Position numbers and translations under genes: made by a program. A stretch of 64,000 bases of DNA from Gemmatimonadaceae bacterium (lineage in GTDB: Bacteria > Gemmatimonadota > Gemmatimonadetes > Gemmatimonadales > Gemmatimonadaceae): NCBI GenBank assembly GCA_011525845.1, contig WYBP01000008.1, forward strand, positions 372,001-436,000. The letters run 5' to 3'. Positions within the stretch are counted from its first letter, which is position 1. Each line of letters opens with the position of its first letter. Positions 26,780 through 35,376 of the stretch are shown here, piece by piece. The notes beneath the pieces are model-generated. The model did not search any database. It was given only the letters and a program-made list of their open reading frames with translations, and was not told the DNA's origin.

Positions 26780-27748
26780 ATGGCCGCGATCACCATCGGT
26801 GAGTTCGCCGAGCGCGCGAAGGAGCTGCTCGAGCTCGAGGTGATGGGGAGCCCGGACGGGCTCTCGCGCGAGGTGCCCTCGGCCGATGCCTCGGGCCCGG
26901 GACTCGTGCTGGCCGGCTACACCGGCCGTTTCGTGCACCAGCGGCTGCAGGTGTTCGGCGAGACGGAGATCAGCTACCTCCGCTCGCTCGCGGCGGGCGA
27001 GCGCGATCGGATCTTCGCGAGCTACTTCGCGTATCCGATCCCCTGCGTGATGGTGACCAAGGGCCTCGACCTCCCGGAGGGGATGGAGCGTGCGGCCACG
27101 CAGGCGGGCGTGGCGATCCTCCGCTCCCGGCTCAAGACGCAGGAGTTCTACCACCGCATCACGCCCCTCCTCGAGGACCTCTTCGCGCCCACGGTCTCGC
27201 TGCATGGATCGCTCGCGGACGTCTACGGCGTCGGCCTCCTCTTCACGGGCGCGAGCGGCATCGGCAAGTCGGAATGCGTGCTCGACCTCGTGGAGCGGGG
27301 CCATCGCCTCGTGGCGGACGACCTCGTCATCACCAAGCGGCGCGGCACGGACGTGCTGATCGGGGCGGGGCACCCGCTGCAGCGCCACTTCATGGAGATC
27401 CGCGGTGTCGGGCTGATCGACGTGCGCTCGATCTTCGGCGTGCGCGCGGTGCGGCAGCAGAAGCGGATCGAGGTGATGGTCGTCCTGCAGGCCTGGAAGG
27501 AGGGGATGGTGGTCGAGCGCACCGGGCTCGACATGGACACGGCCAACATCCTCGGCGTCGAGATCCCGCGGATCACGGTGCCCCTGAACCCGGGGAAGAA
27601 CATCACCGTGGTGGCGGAGGTGATCGCGATGAACCACCTCGTGCGCTACAGCGGGGAGGACCCGGCGGCCGCGTTCAACGAGCGGCTCAAGGGCCACCTG
27701 CGGAAGAAGACGGACCTGCAGCGCTACCTGCTGGCGGACAATGAGTGA
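26780..27748 (+). CDS. hprK: HPr kinase/phosphorylase
   Basis: This 322-residue bifunctional enzyme phosphorylates and dephosphorylates Ser46 of HPr. The N-terminal domain is about 1-130. The catalytic domain has His142 in SLHGSLADVYG, the Walker A loop GASGIGKSE (157-165) and the family signature HFMEIRGVGLIDVRSIFGV. Its substrate HPr (Ser46 present) is encoded 2.3 kb downstream in the same operon. It overlaps the EIIA gene by 8 bp. Confidence 0.95.
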   Translation: MAAITIGEFAERAKELLELEVMGSPDGLSREVPSADASGPGLVLAGYTGRFVHQRLQVFGETEISYLRSLAAGERDRIFASYFAYPIPCVMVTKGLDLPEGMERAATQAGVAILRSRLKTQEFYHRITPLLEDLFAPTVSLHGSLADVYGVGLLFTGASGIGKSECVLDLVERGHRLVADDLVITKRRGTDVLIGAGHPLQRHFMEIRGVGLIDVRSIFGVRAVRQQKRIEVMVVLQAWKEGMVVERTGLDMDTANILGVEIPRITVPLNPGKNITVVAEVIAMNHLVRYSGEDPAAAFNERLKGHLRKKTDLQRYLLADNE

Positions 27749-28118
27749 GCGTCCGGCGGCCATCGTCGCCGGCCATGGCGGCTTCGCGGCCGGGATCGTC
27801 TCGGCGGTGGAGCAGGTCACCGGGATGGCGGGATGTTTCGTCCCCGTCACCAACGCGGGCCTGGCGCCCGCGGGGATCGACGAGGCCCTGCGGCGCGCGC
27901 TGGCGGAGTCGGGGGCGCGGCTCATCTTCACCGACCTCCCCGCCGGGAGCTGCACCATGGCGGCCCGGCGCCTCGCGAAGGAGGACCCGGGGCTGGTGGT
28001 CGTGACCGGGGTCGCCCTGCCGACGCTCCTTGCGTACGCCTGCGGCTCCGCCGTGCCGGAGGCGGTGGAGAGCGGGCGCAAGGCCATGCAGCTGCTCGAG
28101 GCGCCGCGTGCCCCTTGA
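27741..28118 (+). CDS. mannose-family PTS enzyme IIA
   Basis: A 125-residue EIIA-Man domain, taking phosphate from HPr on His12 in IVAGHGGFAAG. The family segments TDLPAGSCTMAAR and VTGVALPTLLA are present. In this family, stand-alone EIIA can be transport-linked or regulatory. It overlaps hprK and, by about 11 bp, the EIIB gene. Confidence 0.9.
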   Translation: MSERPAAIVAGHGGFAAGIVSAVEQVTGMAGCFVPVTNAGLAPAGIDEALRRALAESGARLIFTDLPAGSCTMAARRLAKEDPGLVVVTGVALPTLLAYACGSAVPEAVESGRKAMQLLEAPRAP

Positions 28119-28599
28119 CCACTTCCGGATCGACGACCGCCTGATCCACGGCCAGGTCGTGGTGGGGTGGGGCCAGCCCTGCGCGATCGGCTTCCTGGTG
28201 CTCGTGGACGACGAGGTCGCGCGCTCGGACTGGGAGCAGGAGCTCTACCGCATGGGCGTGCCCCCCGAGATGGACGTGTACTTCGACTCGGTGGAGAGTG
28301 CGGCGCGCCGGCTCCCGGAGTATCGCGCCGATCGGCGCTGCGGCATGCTGCTCACCGGGGACATCGACACGATGGAGCGCCTCGTGGCGCGTGCGCCGGA
28401 CATCACCGCGGTCACCGTCGGCGGGATCCATCACAAGGCCGGGCGTGCGGCGCGCCTCCGGTACGTCTTCCTCACGCCGGACGAGGAGGCGCGCCTGCGG
28501 GCGCTCGCGGAGCGCGGGGTGACGGTCACCGCGCAGGACGTGCCGAGCGCCTCGCCCCTCTCGCTGGACGCGCTGCTGCGCGGCGACGGGAGCGGCTGA
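28108..28599 (+). CDS. mannose-family PTS enzyme IIB
   Basis: A 163-residue EIIB-Man/Sor domain with the phosphocarrier histidine His14 in RIDDRLIHGQVVVGW, the diagnostic motif of the family. It starts at GTG inside the end of the EIIA gene (VPLDHFRIDD), because homology begins immediately. It overlaps EIIC by one base. Confidence 0.9.
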   Translation: MPLDHFRIDDRLIHGQVVVGWGQPCAIGFLVLVDDEVARSDWEQELYRMGVPPEMDVYFDSVESAARRLPEYRADRRCGMLLTGDIDTMERLVARAPDITAVTVGGIHHKAGRAARLRYVFLTPDEEARLRALAERGVTVTAQDVPSASPLSLDALLRGDGSG

Positions 28600-29288
28600 T
28601 GGGCGGGGACATCCTCTTCTACGTGCCGCTCGCGGTGCTGGGCGCGGTGCTCGGGCTCGACGTCGTGAGCTTCCCGCAGGCGATGATCTCGCGGCCCATC
28701 GTGGCGTCGACCCTCGCGGGCGGACTGATCGGGCAGCCGGTGCGCGGACTCACCATGGGGGTGCTGCTCGAGTTCTTCGCGCTCGAGTCCCTCCCGTTCG
28801 GCGCATCGCGCTACCCGGAGTGGGGGTCCGCCGCGGTCGTCGGGGGCAGCCTCTTCGCCGCGATCCCGGACGGGTCCGCCGGCGCGATGTCGGTCGCGGC
28901 CTTCGCCGCGCTCGTCACGGCATCCATCGGCAGCTCCTCGATGGTGTTCCTGCGCCGCTGGAACGCCATCTGGGCGCGCGGGCAGCAGCGCCGCATCGCG
29001 CGCGGGTCGGGGAGCGCCGTGGTCGCGCTCCAGCTGGCGGGGCTCTCGGCGGACCTGATCCGCGGGGGCGTGTTGACCCTCGTGGCACTGGTCGTCTTCT
29101 CGCCCCTGAATCGCGCGATCGTCGGCACCTTCAGCATGTCACCGGTGATCTCGCGCGCCGTCGTCGTCGCCGTGGCGTCCGCCGTCGGGCTCGCCGCGAT
29201 CTGGAAGGTGGTGCGCACCACCGCGGGCGCCCGCTGGTGGCTGGCGGCGGGCGTCGGGGCCGGTTTCATCATCGCGGGGACGCTATGA
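28599..29288 (+). CDS. mannose-family PTS enzyme IIC
   Basis: This 229-residue polytopic membrane protein has EIIC-Man features: MISRPIVASTLAGGLIGQPVRGLTMG, then GVLLEFFAL and a Pro/Tyr loop SRYPEWG. About six to seven hydrophobic segments are seen. It is shorter than enteric ManY (about 265), so it may be a compact or regulatory version. It overlaps EIIB (TGATG) and EIID (ATGA). Confidence 0.86.
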   Translation: MGGDILFYVPLAVLGAVLGLDVVSFPQAMISRPIVASTLAGGLIGQPVRGLTMGVLLEFFALESLPFGASRYPEWGSAAVVGGSLFAAIPDGSAGAMSVAAFAALVTASIGSSSMVFLRRWNAIWARGQQRRIARGSGSAVVALQLAGLSADLIRGGVLTLVALVVFSPLNRAIVGTFSMSPVISRAVVVAVASAVGLAAIWKVVRTTAGARWWLAAGVGAGFIIAGTL

Positions 29289-30052
29289 CGGGTGACGCAC
29301 AGACCCCGGCGCTCCCGCTGCACCTGCGCGCGGCGATCCTCCTCCGGCTCCTCGCGATCCAGGGCGTCTGGAACTACGAGACGATGCTCGGCAACGGGAT
29401 CGCGTTCGCGATGGAACCGGCGCTGCGCCGGCTCCCGGGGGGACGGCAGGGCGAGGCGTATCGGACCGCCATGGCCCGTCACAGCGGCTACTTCAACGCG
29501 CACCCGTACCTCGCCGCGGTGGCCGTCGGCGCGCTCATCCGGGCGGAGCTCGACGGCGTCCCCGCGGCGCAGATCGACCGGTTCCGGACCGCCGCCCCCG
29601 GGCCGCTCGGATCGGTGGGGGACCGCCTCATCTGGGCGGGATGGCTCCCGCTCTGCTCCTCGCTCGCGCTCCTCGCCTACGGGCTGGGCGCGGGGCCGCT
29701 GGCCGTCGTGCTCCTCTTCCTGCTGACGTATAACTTCGTGCATCTGGGGCTGCGCATCTGGGGGCTCCACGCGGGGTGGACCCAGGGGCTGCGCGTGGCG
29801 CAGGCGCTCGCGAATCCCCTCCTGCGGCAGGGACCGGCGCACGTGGCCCGTGCGACGGCGTTGGTCGCGGGCGTGGCGTTGCCGGTGGCGGCGCATGCGC
29901 TCATCGGGCCTGGCCGGGTCCTGCTCGGAAGCGTGCTCGCGGCGGTCGCCGCCGGCGCGACGCTGGTGACGCTGCTCCATGGCCGGTTCGAGGGGTGGCG
30001 GCTCGCCACCCTCGCCCTGGCCACCTTCGTCCTCTACACCATGGTGCGCTGA
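29285..30052 (+). CDS. mannose-family PTS enzyme IID
   Basis: This 255-residue protein shows the EIID signature LLAIQGVWNYETMLGNGIAFAM followed by HSGYFNAHPYLAAVAVGA. The C-terminal half has membrane segments (PLAVVLLFLLTYNFVHLGLR, plus a hydrophobic tail). Together with EIIA, B and C it completes a mannose-type permease; the sugar is unknown. It overlaps HPr by one base (TGATG). Confidence 0.88.
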   Translation: MTGDAQTPALPLHLRAAILLRLLAIQGVWNYETMLGNGIAFAMEPALRRLPGGRQGEAYRTAMARHSGYFNAHPYLAAVAVGALIRAELDGVPAAQIDRFRTAAPGPLGSVGDRLIWAGWLPLCSSLALLAYGLGAGPLAVVLLFLLTYNFVHLGLRIWGLHAGWTQGLRVAQALANPLLRQGPAHVARATALVAGVALPVAAHALIGPGRVLLGSVLAAVAAGATLVTLLHGRFEGWRLATLALATFVLYTMVR

Positions 30053-30318
30053 TGCCCGAACGCGCAGTGCAGGTGGTGAACGCGAACGGGATCCACGCCC
30101 GCCCCGCGGCCGAGATCGTGAAGGTCGCGGGGAAGTTCCGCTCGAACATCACGATCGCGCGCGAGGACCTCGAGGTGAACGCCAAGAGCATCATGGGCGT
30201 CATGATGCTGGCAGCGGAGTGCGGCTCCACGGTGCACCTCAAGGCCGACGGCGACGATGCGGACGGCGCGCTCGAGGCGCTCACGCTGCTGATCTCCTCC
30301 AAGTTCGGGGAATCGTAG
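30052..30318 (+). CDS. phosphocarrier protein HPr
   Basis: The 88-residue HPr carries both phosphorylation sites at standard positions: His15 in NGIHARPA (from enzyme I) and Ser46 in NAKSIMGVM (target of HPr kinase). With hprK, EIIA-D and EI in the same operon, both transfer and regulatory phosphorylation should operate. It sits 4 bp before ptsI and overlaps EIID by one base. Confidence 0.95.
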   Translation: MPERAVQVVNANGIHARPAAEIVKVAGKFRSNITIAREDLEVNAKSIMGVMMLAAECGSTVHLKADGDDADGALEALTLLISSKFGES

Positions 30319-30322
30319 CGGC

Positions 30323-32089
30323 GTGCCCTCCACCATCCACGGGGTCTCGGCATCGCCGGGGATCGTCGTCGGCGAGGCCCACCTCCTGTTCTGGGAGGTG
30401 CCCGAGGTGCGCGCGCGGGTCATCGCCGAGGACGAGATCGAGGGCGAGCTCGTCCGGTTCCACGCGGCCGTGGAGAAGGCGATCGACCGCCTCCACCGGG
30501 TGAAGGCGCGGGCCGAGGAGAAGGCGGGCGCGGCGGAGGCGGCGATCTTCGACGTGCAGGTCGCCATCCTGCAGGACGTCGAGCTCCGCAAGCGGGTGGA
30601 GACGCTCATCCGCCAGAGCCTCTCGGCGGAGAAGGCGTTCGACCTCGTGCTGATCGAGTGGCGCGACCACTTCGCGCGCTCCACCAATCCCATGATGCGG
30701 GAGCGGATCGGCGACATCACGGACGTCCACATCCGCGTGCTCTCGCTCCTGCTCAACCTCCCCGACCACGACCCGGTGGACCTCGAGCCGGGTTCGAACG
30801 CGATCCTGGTCACGCACGACCTCACGCCGAGCCTGACGATCCAGCTCGACCGGCGCGCGATCGTCGGCATCGCCACCGACGCCGGCACGCGCACCTCCCA
30901 CGTCGCGATCCTCGCGCGCTCCCTCGGCCTGCCGGCCGTGGTCGGGTTGATCGACGCCACGTCGAAGATCACCAGCGGCGACCGCCTGATCCTGGACGGC
31001 ACGAACGGCACGCTGATCCCGCGGCCGACGGCGGCGGTGCTCGCGCAGTTCGCCGATCGGGCCCAGCGCGAGCAGGCGGCGCAGCGCGAGCTCGCCTCGC
31101 TCGCGGGCGCCGAGCCGGTGATGACGGACGGCACGCGGGTGACGCTGCTCGCCAACGTGGATCTCCCCGACGAGGCGGCCCCCGCCGCGGCGAGCGGGGC
31201 CGGGGGGGTGGGGCTGATGCGCACGGAGTTCCTCGTGCTCGGCCGCACCGCCATGCCGAGCGAGGACGAGCAGTACGAGGCGTACGCCAAGGTGCTGAGG
31301 GCGTTCGGCACCCTGCCCGTGGTGATCCGCACCTATGACGTCGGCGGGGACAAGCTCCCCATCGGCGGCTTCCCGCACGAGCCGAACCCGTTCCTGGGGT
31401 GGCGGGCGATCCGCATGTGCCTCGACGAGCCGGAGCTCTTCAAGGTGCAGCTGCGGGCGCTGCTGCGCGCCGCCGTGCACGGCAACGCGCGGATCCTCCT
31501 GCCCCTCGTCGTCTCGGTGGAGGAGGTGCGCCAGGCGCGCTTCCTGCTGCAGGAGGCGGCGGCCGAGCTGACGCGCCGCGGGGTGCCGTTCAAGGCCGAC
31601 GTCCCGCTGGGCGTGATGATCGAGACGCCCGCGGCCGCGATGTCGGCGGACTCGTTCGTGGGCGAGGTGCAGTTCTTCAGCATCGGGACCAACGACCTGG
31701 TGCAGTACACCCTTGCCGTGGACCGGGGGAACGCCTCGCTCGTCACCCGCTTCACGCCCCTCCACCCGGCGGTGCTCCGCCTGATCGCGCGCACGGTGCA
31801 GGTGGGGCACGGGGCGGGGCTCGAGGTGGAGGTCTGTGGCGAGATGGCCTCGCAGCCGCTGATGGCCTACGCGCTGCTCGGGCTCGGGATCCGCACGCTC
31901 AGCGTCGCCGCGCCGGGGATCCCGGTGCTCAAGCGGATCGTGCGGGGCGTGAGCGCCACCGGCTCGGCGGTGGCGGCCCAGGCCGCCCTGGCCGCCGACA
32001 CGCCGCGCGAGGCGGAGCAGATCCTGCGGCAGGCCCTGGCCGAGGAACTCGGCGAGGAACTGCTCGGCGGGTTGCTGGGGCTCGCGTAG
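30323..32089 (+). CDS. ptsI: PTS enzyme I (phosphoenolpyruvate-protein phosphotransferase)
   Basis: This 588-residue enzyme moves phosphate from PEP to HPr. The swivelling domain holds the phospho-histidine His193 in [21 protein letters not shown]. The HPr-binding helical domain is N-terminal ([20 protein letters not shown]). The C-terminal PEP-binding barrel has [23 protein letters not shown] and the catalytic Cys in EVCGEMA. GTG start, 4 bp after HPr. Confidence 0.96.
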   Translation: MPSTIHGVSASPGIVVGEAHLLFWEVPEVRARVIAEDEIEGELVRFHAAVEKAIDRLHRVKARAEEKAGAAEAAIFDVQVAILQDVELRKRVETLIRQSLSAEKAFDLVLIEWRDHFARSTNPMMRERIGDITDVHIRVLSLLLNLPDHDPVDLEPGSNAILVTHDLTPSLTIQLDRRAIVGIATDAGTRTSHVAILARSLGLPAVVGLIDATSKITSGDRLILDGTNGTLIPRPTAAVLAQFADRAQREQAAQRELASLAGAEPVMTDGTRVTLLANVDLPDEAAPAAASGAGGVGLMRTEFLVLGRTAMPSEDEQYEAYAKVLRAFGTLPVVIRTYDVGGDKLPIGGFPHEPNPFLGWRAIRMCLDEPELFKVQLRALLRAAVHGNARILLPLVVSVEEVRQARFLLQEAAAELTRRGVPFKADVPLGVMIETPAAAMSADSFVGEVQFFSIGTNDLVQYTLAVDRGNASLVTRFTPLHPAVLRLIARTVQVGHGAGLEVEVCGEMASQPLMAYALLGLGIRTLSVAAPGIPVLKRIVRGVSATGSAVAAQAALAADTPREAEQILRQALAEELGEELLGGLLGLA

Positions 32090-32100
32090 GGGCGTTATCG
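32072..32100 (+). promoter_or_regulatory. candidate promoter for metK inside the end of ptsI
   Basis: TTGCTG (32072-32077), a 17-bp spacer and TTATCG (32095-32100). The -10 box is imperfect. Transcription would start near 32107 and include the strong hairpin at 32116-32148 in the metK leader. Confidence 0.35.
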
Positions 32101-32115
32101 TTCGGCACGCGATAT

Positions 32116-32151
32116 GCGAGTGGCCGGCGTGACGCGCCGGCCATTCGCTTT
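32116..32151 (+). terminator. hairpin after ptsI, before metK
   Basis: A 14-bp stem pairs GCGAGTGGCCGGCG (32116-32129) with CGCCGGCCATTCGC (32135-32148) through one G-T pair and a TGACG loop, followed by TTT and a pyrimidine tract. Probably the terminator of the PTS operon. If metK is transcribed from 32072-32100 it would instead be a leader hairpin/attenuator. It does not match a SAM riboswitch consensus. Confidence 0.6.
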
Positions 32152-32175
32152 CCCTCCCTCCTCGCACCCCGACCC

Positions 32176-33354
32176 GTGCAACATCGCCACCTCTTCACAT
32201 CCGAGTCCGTCACCGAAGGGCACCCGGACAAGGTCGCCGACCAGATCTCCGATGCGGTGCTCGACGCGCTCCTGGCGATCGACCCCGAGTCGCGCGTGGC
32301 CTGCGAGACGATGGTCACCACCGGTCTCGCCACTATCTTCGGCGAGGTCACGACCGAGGCCTGGGTGGATCTCCGCAAGCTGGTGCGCGAGACCATCAAG
32401 GGGATCGGCTACACGGAGGCGGGGATCGGGTTCGACGCCGACTCGTGCAGCGTGCTCAACGCGCTCGGCCAGCAGTCGCGCGACATTGGGCAGGGCGTGG
32501 ACACCGGCGGCGCCGGCGACCAGGGCATGATGTTCGGCTTCGCCTGCGACGAGACGGAGGAGCTGATGCCCCTCCCGATCGTGCTGGCGCACAAGCTCAC
32601 GCACGCCCTCGCGGCGCGTCGCAAGGACGGCACGCTCCCTTGGCTGCGCCCGGACGGCAAGTCCCAGGTCTCGGTGCTGTACGACAAGGGGCGTCCCGTG
32701 GAGGTCGACACGGTCGTCCTCTCGACGCAGCACGCCGAGTCGGTCAAGAACAAGGTCATCCACGAGGCGGTGACGCGCGAGGTGATCGAGGCGGTGATCC
32801 CCCGCGAGCTCCGCGCGAAGAAGATGAAGATCCACATCAACCCGACGGGGCGGTTCGTGGTCGGCGGCCCGCACGGCGACGCCGGCCTCACCGGCCGCAA
32901 GATCATCGTCGACACCTATGGCGGGATGGGCCGTCACGGCGGCGGCGCGTTCTCCGGCAAGGACCCCTCGAAGGTGGATCGCTCGGCGGCGTACGCAGCG
33001 CGCTGGGTGGCCAAGAACATCGTCGCCGCCAAGCTGGCGACGAAGGTCGAGGTGCAGCTGGCCTACGCCATCGGCGTCGCCCAGCCGGTCTCGGTGATGG
33101 TGGACACCTTCGGCACGGGCACCGCGTCCGAGACGGCGATCATGAAGGCGGTCTCCTCGCTCTTCGACCTCACGCCGAAGGGGATCATCACGGCCCTCGA
33201 CCTCAAGAAGCCGATCTACGGACCGACGGCCGCGTATGGGCACTTCGGCCGCGACCCGGTGAAGGCGGAGCGGCTCGGCAAGAAGGTCTCCCTCTTCACG
33301 TGGGAGCGCACGAACCGGGCCGCCGAGCTCAAGCGCGCCGTGCGCGGCGGCTGA
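32176..33354 (+). CDS. metK: S-adenosylmethionine synthetase
   Basis: This 392-residue enzyme makes SAM from methionine and ATP. Signatures: [19 protein letters not shown] near the N terminus, [12 protein letters not shown], and the glycine-rich [16 protein letters not shown]. It starts at GTG; the leader before it is pyrimidine-rich (CTTTCCCTCCCTCC...) with no Shine-Dalgarno. The frame is open far upstream through ptsI, but that part is unrelated to MetK. Confidence 0.95.
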   Translation: MQHRHLFTSESVTEGHPDKVADQISDAVLDALLAIDPESRVACETMVTTGLATIFGEVTTEAWVDLRKLVRETIKGIGYTEAGIGFDADSCSVLNALGQQSRDIGQGVDTGGAGDQGMMFGFACDETEELMPLPIVLAHKLTHALAARRKDGTLPWLRPDGKSQVSVLYDKGRPVEVDTVVLSTQHAESVKNKVIHEAVTREVIEAVIPRELRAKKMKIHINPTGRFVVGGPHGDAGLTGRKIIVDTYGGMGRHGGGAFSGKDPSKVDRSAAYAARWVAKNIVAAKLATKVEVQLAYAIGVAQPVSVMVDTFGTGTASETAIMKAVSSLFDLTPKGIITALDLKKPIYGPTAAYGHFGRDPVKAERLGKKVSLFTWERTNRAAELKRAVRGG

Positions 33355-33361
33355 GCGGACG

Positions 33362-33871
33362 ATGGTCGAGGTGACCGTCGCCCGGCTCGGGCTCGATGCC
33401 TCCTCGTCCGCGTTCGTGGTGGTGCTCGAGGACAAGGTGGGCGAGCGCGCGCTCCCGATCTGGATCGGTCGGCCCGAGGCGGAGGCGATCGCGGCGCACC
33501 TCAACGGGGTGAAGCGCGAGCGTCCGATGACGCACGACCTCGCGCAGCAGATCGTGCTGGGGCTCGGCGGCCTGCTCCGCCGGGTGCAGGTGACCAAGGT
33601 GCACGACGGCACGTACCACGCCGAGCTGCACCTCACGCGCGGGGGGCAGCCGGTGCTGGTTGATGCCCGCCCCTCGGACGCGATCGCGCTGGCGCTCCGG
33701 CTCGAGGCGCCGATCTTCGTCGCGGAGTCGCTCTTCTCGGATGAGGCCGATGAGGTCATCCCGGACGCCGATGCCGGGACCGCCGGCGAGGACGACCACC
33801 TTTCCGCGGAGGAGCTCAAGCGGCACCTCGCGCAGCTGCGCCCTGAGGACTTTGGACGCTTCACACCCTGA
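33362..33871 (+). CDS. DUF151/bifunctional nuclease family protein
   Basis: This 169-residue protein has a BFN/DUF151 domain (about 1-125): VVVLEDKVGERALPIWIGRPEAEAI is split over two segments, with MTHDLAQQIV and VDARPSDAIALALR, which are diagnostic. A short C-terminal acidic/UVR-like helix (EELKRHLAQLRPEDFGRF) follows. Plant and mycobacterial relatives were reported as nucleases; cellular role uncertain. It lies 7 bp after metK. Confidence 0.88.
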   Translation: MVEVTVARLGLDASSSAFVVVLEDKVGERALPIWIGRPEAEAIAAHLNGVKRERPMTHDLAQQIVLGLGGLLRRVQVTKVHDGTYHAELHLTRGGQPVLVDARPSDAIALALRLEAPIFVAESLFSDEADEVIPDADAGTAGEDDHLSAEELKRHLAQLRPEDFGRFTP

Positions 33872-33890
33872 TCCCACGCGTTCCGGCGGC

Positions 33891-35090
33891 ATGCGGCGGC
33901 GTGCGGTGACCCGCCTCGCTCGCCGCACGGCGTCCGTGGTGCTCGCGGCGTTCGTCGCGCTGCCGCCGCTCACCCTCACCTCTCGCGCGCTCCAGTCGCA
34001 GCCGGCGGAGCGCACGATCGAGGGGCGCGTGGTGCTCCCCGGGCGCACCGCACCAAGCCCGGTGGGAGGGGCGCTGGTCGTCCTCCACCGCGTGGGGGCG
34101 GACGCCGCCGGGCCGCTGGACTCCCTGCGCACACGCGGCGACGGGACGTTCCGCTTCCGGTACCGGCCGAGCGGGGATACCTCGGCGGTCTACTTCGTCT
34201 CGACGAACCGCGGAGGCGTCGCGTACTTCACGGCGCCACTGCGTCAGTCGGCCGCGAGGGGCGCCGACACGGAGCTCCTCGTGTACGACACGACGAGCGG
34301 CCCGGTGAGGATCGCCGTGCAGGGGCGCCACATCATCCTCCCCGCGCCCGACTCAGCGGCGAGCCAGGTGCGCACCGTCATCGAGGTGTACGAGCTCAGC
34401 AATGACTCGACCCTGACGCGCGTGGCGGGGCGGGACGGTGGCGCCACGTTCGGGGCGCCGCTCCCGCCGGGCGTCACGCGCGTGACGGCGGGGCAGGGGG
34501 ACATCTCGCCGGACGCGGTGCGCGTGCAGGATGGCCGGCTGCACGTGGATGCCCCGCTGGCGCCGGGGCTCAAGCAGCTCTCGTTCTTCTATGAGGTGCC
34601 GCTCGATGCGCTCCCGCTCGCCTACACGCTGGAGTCGGACGTCCCGGTGCTCGAGGTGCTGATCGAGGACCCGAACGGCACGGCGTCGGGCGCGGGGCTC
34701 GCCGACCTCGGCCCCGCGCAGGTCGAGGGGCGGGTGTTCCGCCGCTTCCTCGCGTCGAACGCGCCGGCGGCCGCCCAGGTGACCGTCACTTCACCGGGCG
34801 CGGGGATGACGAGCTCACGGCAGCTGCGGCTCATGCTCATCGTGACGGCGGTCGGTGCGGCGATGCTCCTCGGGCTCGGGATGGCGTTCATGCGCAAGGG
34901 ACCCGCGGCGCTCGCGCGCCGGCGCGCTGATGATCCCGAGTCCCTCGCGCTCGCGGTGGCGGCGCTGGACGAGCGCTTCGAGCGGCTGGAGTCCCCCACC
35001 GAGGCGCAGCGCGCCGAGCACTACCTGGCGCGGGCGCAGCTCAAGGGACGGCTCAGTGCCGCGCTTGCCAAGCGTGATGGCCTGGGGTAG
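33891..35090 (+). CDS. membrane-anchored carboxypeptidase-regulatory-like protein
   Basis: This 399-residue protein has an N-terminal signal peptide (basic RRRAVTRLARR, then a hydrophobic stretch). A CarboxypepD_reg-like beta sandwich (about 40-130, RTIEGRVVLPGR) is followed by further beta-rich segments, a transmembrane helix near 320-345 (LMLIVTAVGAAMLLGLGMAF) and a short cytosolic helical tail. The bulk is therefore periplasmic. No catalytic motif is seen and the function is unknown. Its TAG stop forms part of the -10 box of the next operon. Confidence 0.8.
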   Translation: MRRRAVTRLARRTASVVLAAFVALPPLTLTSRALQSQPAERTIEGRVVLPGRTAPSPVGGALVVLHRVGADAAGPLDSLRTRGDGTFRFRYRPSGDTSAVYFVSTNRGGVAYFTAPLRQSAARGADTELLVYDTTSGPVRIAVQGRHIILPAPDSAASQVRTVIEVYELSNDSTLTRVAGRDGGATFGAPLPPGVTRVTAGQGDISPDAVRVQDGRLHVDAPLAPGLKQLSFFYEVPLDALPLAYTLESDVPVLEVLIEDPNGTASGAGLADLGPAQVEGRVFRRFLASNAPAAAQVTVTSPGAGMTSSRQLRLMLIVTAVGAAMLLGLGMAFMRKGPAALARRRADDPESLALAVAALDERFERLESPTEAQRAEHYLARAQLKGRLSAALAKRDGLG

Positions 35091-35093
35091 GTT
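35065..35093 (+). promoter_or_regulatory. promoter of the B12 uptake operon
   Basis: TTGCCA (35065-35070), a 17-bp spacer and TAGGTT (35088-35093). The TAG of the -10 box is also the stop codon of the upstream gene. Predicted start about 35100, exactly where the cobalamin riboswitch begins. Confidence 0.65.
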
Positions 35094-35099
35094 CGCTGC

Positions 35100-35254
35100 A
35101 CAACTGAAGGCGAACGCGGGATACGGAAGCCGGTGTGAGACCGGCGCGGCCCCGCCACTGTAACGGGCAGTACGACACGTCCGCTCATCATGCGCCACTG
35201 GACCCCGCCGGGGACCGGGAAGGCGAGCGAGACGGCCCGGAGCCAGGAGACGAC
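35100..35254 (+). ncRNA. cobalamin riboswitch
   Basis: The stretch contains the conserved elements of the AdoCbl-type aptamer in order: GGGATACGGAAGCCGGTG, the GCCACTG core (35154-35160), a GGGAAGGCG-like segment (about 35217-35225) and the B12 box AGCCAGGAGAC (35241-35251). It precedes btuF-btuC-btuD-btuB, the classic target of this riboswitch. Ligand binding normally shuts off expression. Confidence 0.93.
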
Positions 35255-35344
35255 TCACGTTCGCGCCACATCCGGACCCTCGGGGGAGGGTCGGTGGCGT
35301 TCGCGGCGTCCTGGCTTCTTCCTCGGGACCCGCAGCGTGCGACC

Positions 35345-35376
35345 GGCTTCTTCCTGCGCAGGGAGGAGCCTTTTTC
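35345..35376 (+). terminator. riboswitch expression platform: terminator hairpin covering the btuF RBS
   Basis: A 12-bp stem pairs GGCTTCTTCCTG (35345-35356) with CAGGGAGGAGCC (35359-35370), including two G-T pairs, followed directly by TTTTTC. The right arm is also the btuF ribosome-binding site (GGGAGGAG, 35361-35368), 8 bp before the TTG start at 35377. An extra copy of GGCTTCTTCC lies at 35313-35322, and the purine-rich GGGGGAGG at 35282-35289 could act as antiterminator. Confidence 0.75.

Noticed and set aside
32100-32175. SAM riboswitch before metK
   Set aside because: Only a single long hairpin is present; none of the conserved cores of SAM-I, SAM-II or SAM-IV can be seen.
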